A stretch of DNA of 14,342 bases, taken from contig CABQJB010000029.1 of assembly GCA_902464195.1 (NCBI GenBank), positions 1 through 14,342 on the forward strand, read 5' to 3'. Made by a program: the position numbers and the translations under genes. The DNA comes from an uncultured Megasphaera sp. GTDB taxonomy: Bacteria > Bacillota > Negativicutes > Veillonellales > Megasphaeraceae. The notes under the pieces were generated by a model. It searched no databases and was not told the DNA's origin. It saw nothing but the letters and a program-made list of their open reading frames with translations. Shown here piece by piece: positions 1-5,331 of the stretch (position 1 is the stretch's first letter; the number at the start of each line of letters is the position of its first letter).

Positions 1-50
1 AAAAAACTGACCCCCAATCGTTAGATTTTTGGTCTAACTATTGGGGGTCA
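1..50 (-). terminator. 43-bp palindrome plus T-run: likely terminator of the molybdenum hydroxylase operon, resembling paired IS3-family ends
   Basis: Arms at 8-25 and 33-50 are 18-bp inverted repeats with one mismatch (TGACCCCCAATCGTTAGA and its near reverse complement) around a 7-base loop. Read on the minus strand the hairpin is followed by six T (positions 6 to 1), the layout of a Rho-independent terminator, and it is the first such signal after the molybdopterin subunit stop. The arms start TGA and end TCA and resemble terminal inverted repeats of IS3/IS150-group insertion sequences as I remember them; no transposase is present, so at most this is a remnant or miniature element. The T-run reaches the window edge and may be longer. 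Confidence 0.6.
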
Positions 51-94
51 GCTCAAAACCACTTAATACGATAGCCCCTTTTTCATTGAAATTT

Positions 95-151
95 CTGAGA
101 AAAAGCAACCTCTCAGTCAGCGTTGCTGACAGCTCCCCTATAAAGGGAGCC
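95..151. repeat. Multi-hairpin intergenic element
   Basis: Three short perfect stems lie in a row: CTGAGA/TCTCAG (95-100 and 111-116), GTCAGC/GCTGAC with a GTT loop (116-121 and 125-130), and GCTCCC/GGGAGC (132-137 and 145-150). On the minus strand the element begins with GGCTCCC and runs into a GAGAGGTTG motif. Compact double-hairpin units of this look are interspersed repeats in many Firmicute genomes; that is from memory and only one copy is visible here. It does not look coding. Confidence 0.5.
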
Positions 152-181
152 AGGGCAGGCCGTACAGGACGGCTCCTGCAT

Positions 182-258
182 TGCGGAGTGCGGAGTGCGG
201 CCTACGACCTATGGCCTGCGACCTGCGACCTGCGGCCTGCGAACTGCGACCTGCGGCC
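182..258. repeat. Tandem heptamer array, 11 units
   Basis: Eleven consecutive 7-base units fill 182-258. They are variants of TGCGRCC: TGCGGAG twice, TGCGGCC, TACGACC, TATGGCC, TGCGACC twice, TGCGGCC, TGCGAAC, TGCGACC, TGCGGCC. The phase is unbroken. A partial twelfth unit runs into the adjoining palindrome at 260-286. Short frames across it translate to low-complexity peptides, which argues against coding. Confidence 0.8.
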
Positions 259-259
259 T

Positions 260-286
260 GCGGGCCGCCCTTTGGGCGGCCCCTAC
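260..286 (-). repeat. GTAGGGG palindromic repeat, copy A, containing the stop codon of the molybdopterin subunit gene
   Basis: Perfect 9-bp stem GGGCCGCCC (262-270) and GGGCGGCCC (274-282) with a 3-base loop. On the minus strand the element starts GTAGGGGCCG, and its TAG (285-283) is the in-frame stop of the upstream gene. Two further copies with the same ends occur at 3955-3984 and 4071-4098. No T-run follows directly, so it is a weak terminator candidate but could protect the mRNA 3' end. Confidence 0.7.
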
Positions 287-2565
287 AGTTGCATAGCCTT
301 ATAGAGTTTTTCGGCAGTCATGGGCAGGTCGCGCAGCCAGACGCCCGTGGCATTATAGATGGCGTGGGCGATGGCCGGGGCCGGCGAGTCGATGACGAGT
401 TCACCGATGGATTTGGCGCCGAATGGCCCGTTCGGTTCATAGCTCGGTTCAAATTCGACGTTGATCTGGCCCAGGTCCATGCGCGTCGGCATGCGGTATT
501 GCATGAAGGAGTTATTCTGCAGGCGGCCCGACGGCGTATACTGGATATTTTCGGTCAGGGCCATGCCGATGGCCTGGACGATGCCCCCTTCGGTCTGGAC
601 TTTGGCCAGGGCCGGGTTGATGACCGTGCCGCAGTCGACGACGGCGTCATACTGCACCAGAGAGATATGACCTGTTTCCGGGTCGACGTCGACGGTGGCC
701 GCACCGGCCATATACGGCGGCGGGCTCGTCGGCGAATAGCACGATTCTGTTGCTTCCAGGGCGATGTCATTCATGAACATGGCGTCGTTGCCCAAGTCTT
801 TAATCGTGATTTTCTTCCCTGTCGTCAAGTCGGTAATGGCTTTGCCGTCGAATTCCAAATCATCGATGCTGGCCGAGCCGAGTTTGACAGCTGCCCGTTC
901 TTTCATGCGCTGTATCAGGCTCTGGCAGGTCTTGACGACGGCATTGCCCGTGAGGTACGTCGTCGACGACGCATAGGAGCCGCTGTCATACGGCGACGTA
1001 TCCGTATCGACACCATAGGTAACGACATTGTCGACAGGGCACATGAGACATTCGGCGGCAATCTGGGCCAGGATGGTATCACAGCCCGTCCCCATATCAG
1101 TGGCACCGATATTGAGCGAATAGAAGCCGTCGTCGTTGACCTTGATGGTGACAGACGCGACGTCGACGTTGGAAATGCTCGACCCCTGCATGGCCGTCGC
1201 GATGCCGATGGCCCGGATATGGCCGTTGGGCAGGACCTGGCGCGGGCAGTCGTCCTTCCAGCCCGACATCTGGACGACCCGTTCCAGGCATTTGTCCAGC
1301 GTACAGCTCAAGGCCGTTTCATTGAAATAAGCCGGCAGGACCTGGCCCTGGCGGACCATATTCTTCAGGCGCAGGGCGACAGGACTCATGTGCAGGGCTG
1401 CAGCCAGTTCATTGACAGCCGTTTCCAGGGCGAACAGCCCCTGAGTCGCACCGTAACCGCGATAAGCGCCGGCTGCAATGGTATTGGTATAGACGCAGGT
1501 ATAGCTGAAACGGAAAGCTTCGGCTGCATTGTATAGCGGAATCGACTTATGGCCTGACAAAGTAACCGTCGTCGGCGTGTGTTCGCCATAGGCTCCGGCA
1601 TTCCACAGGGAATCGAGGAAAATGCCACGGATATGGCCGTCTTTGCTGGCGCCGAGGACGACGCGGATCTGCGATTCATGACGCGGTGTCGAGACGGTCA
1701 TCGATTCTTCCCGGCTGTAGACCATGTACGCCGGCTTGCCCGTCAACCAGGCGATATAAGCCGGATAGACTTCCATGACGACAGTCTGCTTGGAGCCAAA
1801 ACCGCCGCCGATACGCGGCTTGATGACGCGGATCTTCGCTTTCGGGATTTCCAGGGCGTTGGCGACGACGCGGCGGACATGGAACGGGACCTGCGTCGAG
1901 CTGACGATGGTCAGGCGGCCGAAGGCGTCCTTATAGGCATAGGCCCGGAATGTTTCCATGGCCCCCTGCTGATTCTGACGCGTATGATAGGTCCTGTCGA
2001 TGACGACATCCGACGAAGCCAGGACGGCATCGACGTCGCCGTGTTCGTCGCAGGCCTGGGCGACGAGATTGCGCTTGTTGTCGCCGCCGACATCGACGAG
2101 GGGCTTCCAGTTGTCTTCAGGATGAACGACGATATCATTGTCCAGGGCCTTGGTAAAATCGAGGAGTGGTTCCTGGACTTCGTATTCGACACGGATAACG
2201 CGCAAGGCCTTGTCGACGGCGTCTTCACTGGTACCGGCGACGAGGGCTACCGGGTCACCGACGAAGCGGATCTGCTTATCCAGGATGAGGCGGTCATATG
2301 GGCTCAGTTCCGGATAGGTCTGGCCGGCAATGGTGAAACGCGACTGCGGCACGTCGTCAGCCGTGACGATGCAGACAATGCCCGGCACCTTTTCGGCAGC
2401 GCTCTTATTCACCTTCTTGACGATGGCTCTGGCATGGGGACTGCGCAGGGCCTTGACGATGAGACAGTCCTTGGGCCTCAGGTCATCCGTATAGACCGGC
2501 TGGCCCGTGACCAGGGCCTGGGAATCCTTCTTGGCGACGACGTGATTGATAGCTTTGTATTCCAT
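283..2565 (-). CDS. Molybdenum hydroxylase (xanthine dehydrogenase family), molybdopterin-binding large subunit
   Basis: Catalytic subunit of a cytoplasmic molybdenum hydroxylase that inserts a water-derived oxygen into an N-heterocycle or aldehyde. The 760-residue length is normal for the separate large subunit. Family marks seen: GGGFGSK at about residues 253-259, AYRGYGATQ at about 367-375 and GAKSIGE at 716-722, whose final Glu aligns with the catalytic base of this family. The ATG is preceded by AAGGAGGT about 10 bases upstream and overlaps the stop of the 2Fe-2S gene by one base (TAATG), so translation is probably coupled. It is last in a FAD, Fe-S, Mo subunit operon. Substrate (xanthine, hypoxanthine, nicotinate derivative or another) cannot be told from sequence alone, so no gene symbol is given. 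The TAG stop lies inside a palindromic repeat. Confidence 0.93.
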   Translation of the reverse strand: MEYKAINHVVAKKDSQALVTGQPVYTDDLRPKDCLIVKALRSPHARAIVKKVNKSAAEKVPGIVCIVTADDVPQSRFTIAGQTYPELSPYDRLILDKQIRFVGDPVALVAGTSEDAVDKALRVIRVEYEVQEPLLDFTKALDNDIVVHPEDNWKPLVDVGGDNKRNLVAQACDEHGDVDAVLASSDVVIDRTYHTRQNQQGAMETFRAYAYKDAFGRLTIVSSTQVPFHVRRVVANALEIPKAKIRVIKPRIGGGFGSKQTVVMEVYPAYIAWLTGKPAYMVYSREESMTVSTPRHESQIRVVLGASKDGHIRGIFLDSLWNAGAYGEHTPTTVTLSGHKSIPLYNAAEAFRFSYTCVYTNTIAAGAYRGYGATQGLFALETAVNELAAALHMSPVALRLKNMVRQGQVLPAYFNETALSCTLDKCLERVVQMSGWKDDCPRQVLPNGHIRAIGIATAMQGSSISNVDVASVTIKVNDDGFYSLNIGATDMGTGCDTILAQIAAECLMCPVDNVVTYGVDTDTSPYDSGSYASSTTYLTGNAVVKTCQSLIQRMKERAAVKLGSASIDDLEFDGKAITDLTTGKKITIKDLGNDAMFMNDIALEATESCYSPTSPPPYMAGAATVDVDPETGHISLVQYDAVVDCGTVINPALAKVQTEGGIVQAIGMALTENIQYTPSGRLQNNSFMQYRMPTRMDLGQINVEFEPSYEPNGPFGAKSIGELVIDSPAPAIAHAIYNATGVWLRDLPMTAEKLYKAMQL

Positions 2566-3032
2566 TATGCCCGGACCTCCTTCCCCTTGGCTTTGAAATA
2601 GGCCTTGATAGCCCGCATATGGCTCATATAACCCGTACAGCGGCAGAGATTGCCCGACAGGAATTCCTTGATTTCATCTTCCGTGGGCGCATCCAATGTG
2701 CGGACCATGGCCAGGACGTTCATGACGAAACCGGGATTGCAGAAACCGCACTGATCGGCGCCTTCGCGGCCCATATAGAGGGCGAATTCTTTGGCTTCGT
2801 CCTGCAAGCCTTCGAGGGTCGTCACATGGCGGCCGTCGATGCGGACAGCCAGCAGAGCACACGACAACATGGGCACGTCGTCGACCCAGACCGTACAGAG
2901 ACCGCAGTTCGTCGTTTCACAGCCGCATTTGACGCTGTAACAGCCCTGACTGCGGAGAAAATCATAAAGCATCAGGCCCGGTGCGACGTCAGCCGTCGCT
3001 TTCTTGCCATTCAGCCAATACGTAATGGTCAT
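2565..3032 (-). CDS. Molybdenum hydroxylase, [2Fe-2S] small subunit
   Basis: Electron-transfer subunit of 155 residues, the usual size. The N-terminal plant-ferredoxin-type cluster is formed by C38, C43, C46 and C58 (CGCETTNCGLC then C58). The C-terminal helical domain binds the second cluster through C95-G-F-C98 and C130-R-C132 (LSGNLCRCTGY). It passes electrons from the molybdenum centre to FAD. The ATG at 3032 is chosen over a GTG one codon upstream because GGAGG lies 9 bases before it and its first base is the last base of the preceding TGA stop. Downstream it overlaps the large subunit gene by one base, which suggests coupled translation of the three subunits. Confidence 0.95.
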   Translation of the reverse strand: MTITYWLNGKKATADVAPGLMLYDFLRSQGCYSVKCGCETTNCGLCTVWVDDVPMLSCALLAVRIDGRHVTTLEGLQDEAKEFALYMGREGADQCGFCNPGFVMNVLAMVRTLDAPTEDEIKEFLSGNLCRCTGYMSHMRAIKAYFKAKGKEVRA

Positions 3033-3814
3033 CACTGGTCACCTCCCAGAACTTTTGCCAATAAGCGCCGGCAGAGTACGACAGCCATATCCTGGCGGTA
3101 ATCGGCGGAACCGCGCATATTGCTTTCATAAGTCATGGAATGGGCTATCTGTTTCGCAGCCTCTTCCAGTCCCTGGCGGCGCACATCACGGATGGGCAGG
3201 CAGACGACCTGGGCCCGGGCCGGTCGGGCACCGATGGCACAGCGCACGTTTTCTGCGTCAGCCGATACGGCTACGGCAATGACAGGAAAGTCCGTTTCAT
3301 TGAGGCGCAGCGAATCATACGCCGTCTGACAGGCCTTTTTCGGGACGATGACGTGGGTCACGATGTCTGTCCCCGGTCCGTTCTGGCCAAAATCGGCCAG
3401 GCTGACGATGCCGCTCTTGTACAGTTCGACCTGGGCATCCAGCGCCAGGAACAGCGTCCAGATGTCGGAAAAGCCGAAGCGGCCGCTGATACTGCCGCCG
3501 AGAGTCGCCATATTGCGGAACTGGGTCCCGACGATATGGCGGACCGCTTCCTTCATGGCACCCTGAGTGAAAGCAGCCAGCCCGTTGTGGCCTTCAAGCT
3601 GCCCTAAGGTAACCATAGCACCGATGCGGAAAGAGTCCTCCCCTTCTTCAATCTGGTCCAGCCCCAGCGCCGACAAGTCGATAGCCTGGGCAATGCGCCG
3701 CTGCGGCGACAAGCGGAGCCAGCAGCAGCCGCCGAGGACGACAGCGGACCGTTTCTGGTTGAGCTCCCATGCTTCTTCCAGCGATGCCGCTTTCGTATAT
3801 TGCGCAATATTCAT
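3032..3814 (-). CDS. Molybdenum hydroxylase, FAD-binding medium subunit
   Basis: First gene of the molybdenum hydroxylase operon, about 260 residues. It matches the FAD-binding domain of molybdopterin dehydrogenases: VLGGCCWL at about 26-33 sits at the first flavin loop, and TLGGSISGRFGFSD at about 104-117 is the second flavin-contact motif (usually TxGGNxxxxxxxSD). It should take electrons from the 2Fe-2S subunit and reduce NAD or another acceptor. An upstream in-frame ATG at 3838 exists, but the ATG at 3814 has AAAGGAGGG just before it, and that sequence would be translated if the longer start were used; 3814 is therefore preferred. Gene order FAD, Fe-S, Mo is common in anaerobic Firmicutes. 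Confidence 0.93.
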   Translation of the reverse strand: MNIAQYTKAASLEEAWELNQKRSAVVLGGCCWLRLSPQRRIAQAIDLSALGLDQIEEGEDSFRIGAMVTLGQLEGHNGLAAFTQGAMKEAVRHIVGTQFRNMATLGGSISGRFGFSDIWTLFLALDAQVELYKSGIVSLADFGQNGPGTDIVTHVIVPKKACQTAYDSLRLNETDFPVIAVAVSADAENVRCAIGARPARAQVVCLPIRDVRRQGLEEAAKQIAHSMTYESNMRGSADYRQDMAVVLCRRLLAKVLGGDQ

Positions 3815-3870
3815 AAAAAACCCTCCTTTGCAGGGCAAAAAATAAATTCAATGCATAATTCATCAAGTTT

Positions 3871-3900
3871 ATTATACCAGCAAAAAAGGGCGGGCCGCAA
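3871..3900 (-). promoter_or_regulatory. Promoter of the molybdenum hydroxylase operon
   Basis: On the minus strand TATAAT (3876-3871) is preceded by TGG, making an extended -10 (TGnTATAAT). About 17 bases upstream lies only a weak -35 (TTGCGG or TGCGGC, 3900-3894), which overlaps a GGCGGGCCGC repeat. Start of transcription would fall near 3864, giving a leader of about 50 bases before the ATG at 3814. A poor -35 with an extended -10 often goes with activator control, but no operator is evident. Confidence 0.65.
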
Positions 3901-3925
3901 GGGCTCGTGGCTCGTGGCGGGCCGC
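3889..3925. repeat. Direct repeats GGCGGGCCGC flanking a 2-unit heptamer
   Basis: GGCGGGCCGC occurs at 3889-3898 and 3916-3925. Between them GGCTCGT is repeated twice in tandem (3902-3908 and 3909-3915), the same 7-base period as the longer array at 182-258. The first GGCGGGCCGC copy overlaps the presumed -35 region of the molybdenum hydroxylase promoter. Confidence 0.6.
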
Positions 3926-3954
3926 GTTCATTTCCATCGCCTGTATGCGATATC

Positions 3955-3984
3955 GTAGGGGACGTCCTGATTAAGGCGTCCCGC
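3955..3984 (+). repeat. GTAGGGG palindromic repeat, copy C
   Basis: Begins GTAGGGGACG and ends GGCGTCCCGC. GGGACGTC (3959-3966) pairs with GGCGTCCC (3975-3982) as an 8-bp stem with one wobble pair and an 8-base loop. Same beginning and end as copies A (260-286) and B (4071-4098) but on the opposite strand and lying free in the intergenic region. Confidence 0.65.
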
Positions 3985-4070
3985 TGTAAATCGTGGGTAT
4001 GACCATTCTGGTATATGAGGTTTTTTCACGCATCACCCGTCATGAATAGCGTGTACACCATCGTTTCAGG

Positions 4071-4098
4071 CGGGCCGCCTTACCAGGTCGGCCCCTAC
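4071..4098 (-). repeat. GTAGGGG palindromic repeat, copy B, containing the stop codon of the diguanylate cyclase gene
   Basis: On the minus strand it reads GTAGGGGCCGACC and ends GGCGGCCCG. GGGCCG (4072-4077) pairs with CGGCCC (4089-4094). Its TAG (4097-4095) is the in-frame stop of the GGDEF gene, exactly as copy A provides the stop of the molybdopterin subunit gene. Confidence 0.65.
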
Positions 4099-5078
4099 GA
4101 ACGGCTGACTTGCCGCCTATGATAGCGCCGTTTTTCTTCATACATGTGCTTATCTGCCGCCTGCAGGACCGGTGCCATGCCCTGGGCAGCTTCGGGCACC
4201 CAATGATGTCCAATGGCGATGTTCAAGTTCTGGGACGCAAGCTGTCTGCGTATCTGGCGGCAAGCCTGCTGGAAATCCAAATTTTCTATATGCTGCCAGA
4301 TGATGACGAACTCATCGCCACCGATGCGGAAGACTTCGCCGCCACAGCGATTTTTCAAGAGGGCCGAAGCCGTATGGCAGATGAGCCGGTCGCCGCTGGC
4401 GTGGCCTTCTTTATCATTCGTTTCTTTGAGATTATTGATGTCGGCAAAGAGGACGCCCATGCTGACCTGACAGTTGACATGCTGCTGATAAGCATCAAAG
4501 GCATTGCGGTTGAACACGCCCGTCATCTGGTCGATGAAACTGTTGTTGCGCAGCTGATAGATATGGTCGCGATTCTTGAGCATCATCAAGATGAAGCTGC
4601 CTGCCAGACGGAGCAATTCGCCGGCCCGTTCCAGACCATCCGGCGGAATGTTCTCCAGGCTGATGGCACCGATCCGGTTGCCAGGCATGGAAATCCCTAT
4701 GGCAGCCAAACTGTGGACGTGAAACCGATTCATACTGTCTTTCATGGCCGGATCCAAATCCGGACAGGCTGCCGTATCGCCAATGAAGACAGGCGCTCCC
4801 CGGCAGGCCATATCTTTGAACCAGCCCCGCAATTTCCGGCGGGCTTCCGGCAAAATGCTCCGCTCTTCATCATAAGTAAGGCCATCAGGCGTCCAACGAT
4901 AGAAATGAATGGGCGTATCATCAAAAAGGAAGGCACTTTCAGCCCCTAAAAACGTACCGATACGTTCGATAAAGGAAAAGAGAACGGCGTCCGGATCGTC
5001 CTGGGTCATAGCCTGGCATACGGCATCCTGTAAAATCGTTATAATCGTCGTCATCATCGTTTCTTGATTACAGTGCAT
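4095..5078 (-). CDS. GAF-GGDEF diguanylate cyclase
   Basis: Probable cytoplasmic enzyme making c-di-GMP from two GTP, 327 residues. No membrane segment is seen. Residues about 20-170 form a GAF-like sensory domain (ligand unknown). Residues about 180-320 are a GGDEF domain with all expected marks: D-x-MTGVFNR (183-191), FADINNLKETND with following GHASGD (211-230), the GGDEF signature at 253-257 and ADKHMYEEK (308-316). The product-inhibition I-site (RxxD just before GGDEF) is not conserved: the aligned residues are RCGG (244-247). The ATG at 5078 is chosen because CAGGAGG lies a few bases upstream; a start at 5105 would place that site inside the gene and overlap the terminator's T-run. The gene has its own promoter, c-di-GMP riboswitch and terminator upstream, so its expression is probably feedback controlled. 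The nearby synthase with a PilZ-like domain is a plausible effector. Confidence 0.93.
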   Translation of the reverse strand: MHCNQETMMTTIITILQDAVCQAMTQDDPDAVLFSFIERIGTFLGAESAFLFDDTPIHFYRWTPDGLTYDEERSILPEARRKLRGWFKDMACRGAPVFIGDTAACPDLDPAMKDSMNRFHVHSLAAIGISMPGNRIGAISLENIPPDGLERAGELLRLAGSFILMMLKNRDHIYQLRNNSFIDQMTGVFNRNAFDAYQQHVNCQVSMGVLFADINNLKETNDKEGHASGDRLICHTASALLKNRCGGEVFRIGGDEFVIIWQHIENLDFQQACRQIRRQLASQNLNIAIGHHWVPEAAQGMAPVLQAADKHMYEEKRRYHRRQVSRS

Positions 5079-5103
5079 GGAATCCTCCTGTTCTGATACA
5101 CGC

Positions 5104-5143
5104 AAAAAAAAGACGGCCCCATACTGGCTGTACAGCGGCCGTC
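5104..5143 (-). terminator. Intrinsic terminator in the diguanylate cyclase leader (riboswitch expression platform)
   Basis: On the minus strand GACGGCC (5143-5137) pairs with GGCCGTC (5118-5112), followed by eight T (5111-5104). The loop contains a small GCTG/CAGC stem. It lies between the c-di-GMP aptamer and the cyclase ATG, about 25 bases before the start codon, as expected for a transcription-terminating riboswitch platform. Its 3' side (5128-5115) can alternatively pair with aptamer bases 5210-5197, giving a candidate antiterminator. Confidence 0.85.
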
Positions 5144-5180
5144 ATTTGATATTGGATTCCTCATTTTTCACACAAAAAAG

Positions 5181-5253
5181 AGAGATGCAACTGGCTGCCA
5201 GTAAAGGCCCTATAGCTTTGCGTCGCCGGGTTTCCCCGGGTTTGCCAAATTTA
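5181..5253 (-). promoter_or_regulatory. c-di-GMP-I (GEMM-I) riboswitch aptamer
   Basis: The minus-strand leader carries hallmarks of the GEMM-I aptamer in order. GGCAAACC opens the element. Stem P2 is CCGGG/CCCGG closed by a GAAA tetraloop (5239-5226). The near-invariant GACGCAAAGC follows (5224-5215), then TATAGGGCCT with the P3 region, and GGCAGCCAGTTGC at the 3' end. In known structures of this class the GNRA tetraloop docks into a receptor in P3 and c-di-GMP binds where P1, P2 and P3 meet. The closing P1 stem looks short here (GCAA with TTGC). The aptamer is 3' of a strong promoter and 5' of a terminator and a GGDEF gene, a context typical of this class. Confidence 0.88.
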
Positions 5254-5275
5254 ATGTTTACCTTTTACATCAAGT

Positions 5276-5304
5276 ATTATATACCTGGCAGAAAATTATG
5301 TCAA
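5276..5304 (-). promoter_or_regulatory. Consensus sigma-70 promoter for the riboswitch and diguanylate cyclase
   Basis: TTGACA (5304-5299) and TATAAT (5281-5276) are separated by 17 bases, a perfect match to the housekeeping consensus. Transcription should start near 5269, giving a leader of about 190 bases that contains the aptamer and terminator. A tandem ACATTGT direct repeat (5321-5308) sits 3 bases upstream of the -35. The strong promoter with a downstream riboswitch suggests that control is mostly at termination. Confidence 0.85.
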
Positions 5305-5331
5305 CAAACAATGTACAATGTTGCCACTCTC

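Larger units (their letters stand above)
3815..4094. other. Intergenic region between the diguanylate cyclase gene and the molybdenum hydroxylase operon
   Basis: This 280-base stretch has no believable gene. It holds the promoter for the molybdenum hydroxylase operon (near 3871), a pair of GGCGGGCCGC direct repeats flanking a two-unit heptamer, and two GTAGGGG palindromes in opposite orientation (3955-3984 on plus, 4071-4094 adjoining the cyclase stop). No clear terminator with a T-run follows the cyclase gene. Confidence 0.6.

Noticed and set aside
182..258. CRISPR array
   Set aside because: Units are contiguous 7-mers with no spacers; a tandem repeat, not a CRISPR.
41..304. Small gene on the plus strand over the repeat region
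   Set aside because: Frame crosses palindromes and the heptamer array and gives a repetitive DLRPA-type peptide; no ribosome binding site seen.
181..1536. 451-codon open frame on the plus strand
   Set aside because: It lies antisense to the well-supported molybdopterin subunit gene; its translation is Arg/Asp/Gly-rich with no recognisable domain, and part of it runs through the heptamer array. It reflects codon bias of the real gene.
1579..2601. 340-codon open frame on the plus strand
   Set aside because: Antisense to the same molybdopterin subunit gene, low-complexity Asp/Gly/Arg-rich product, no family motif.
283..3814. Assigning the molybdenum hydroxylase specifically as xanthine dehydrogenase
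   Set aside because: Subunit family is clear, but substrate-specific residues could not be placed reliably and no purine-pathway neighbours are visible, so a specific gene name is not justified.
4110..4949. 279-codon open frame on the plus strand
   Set aside because: Antisense to the GGDEF gene, whose signature motifs are unambiguous.
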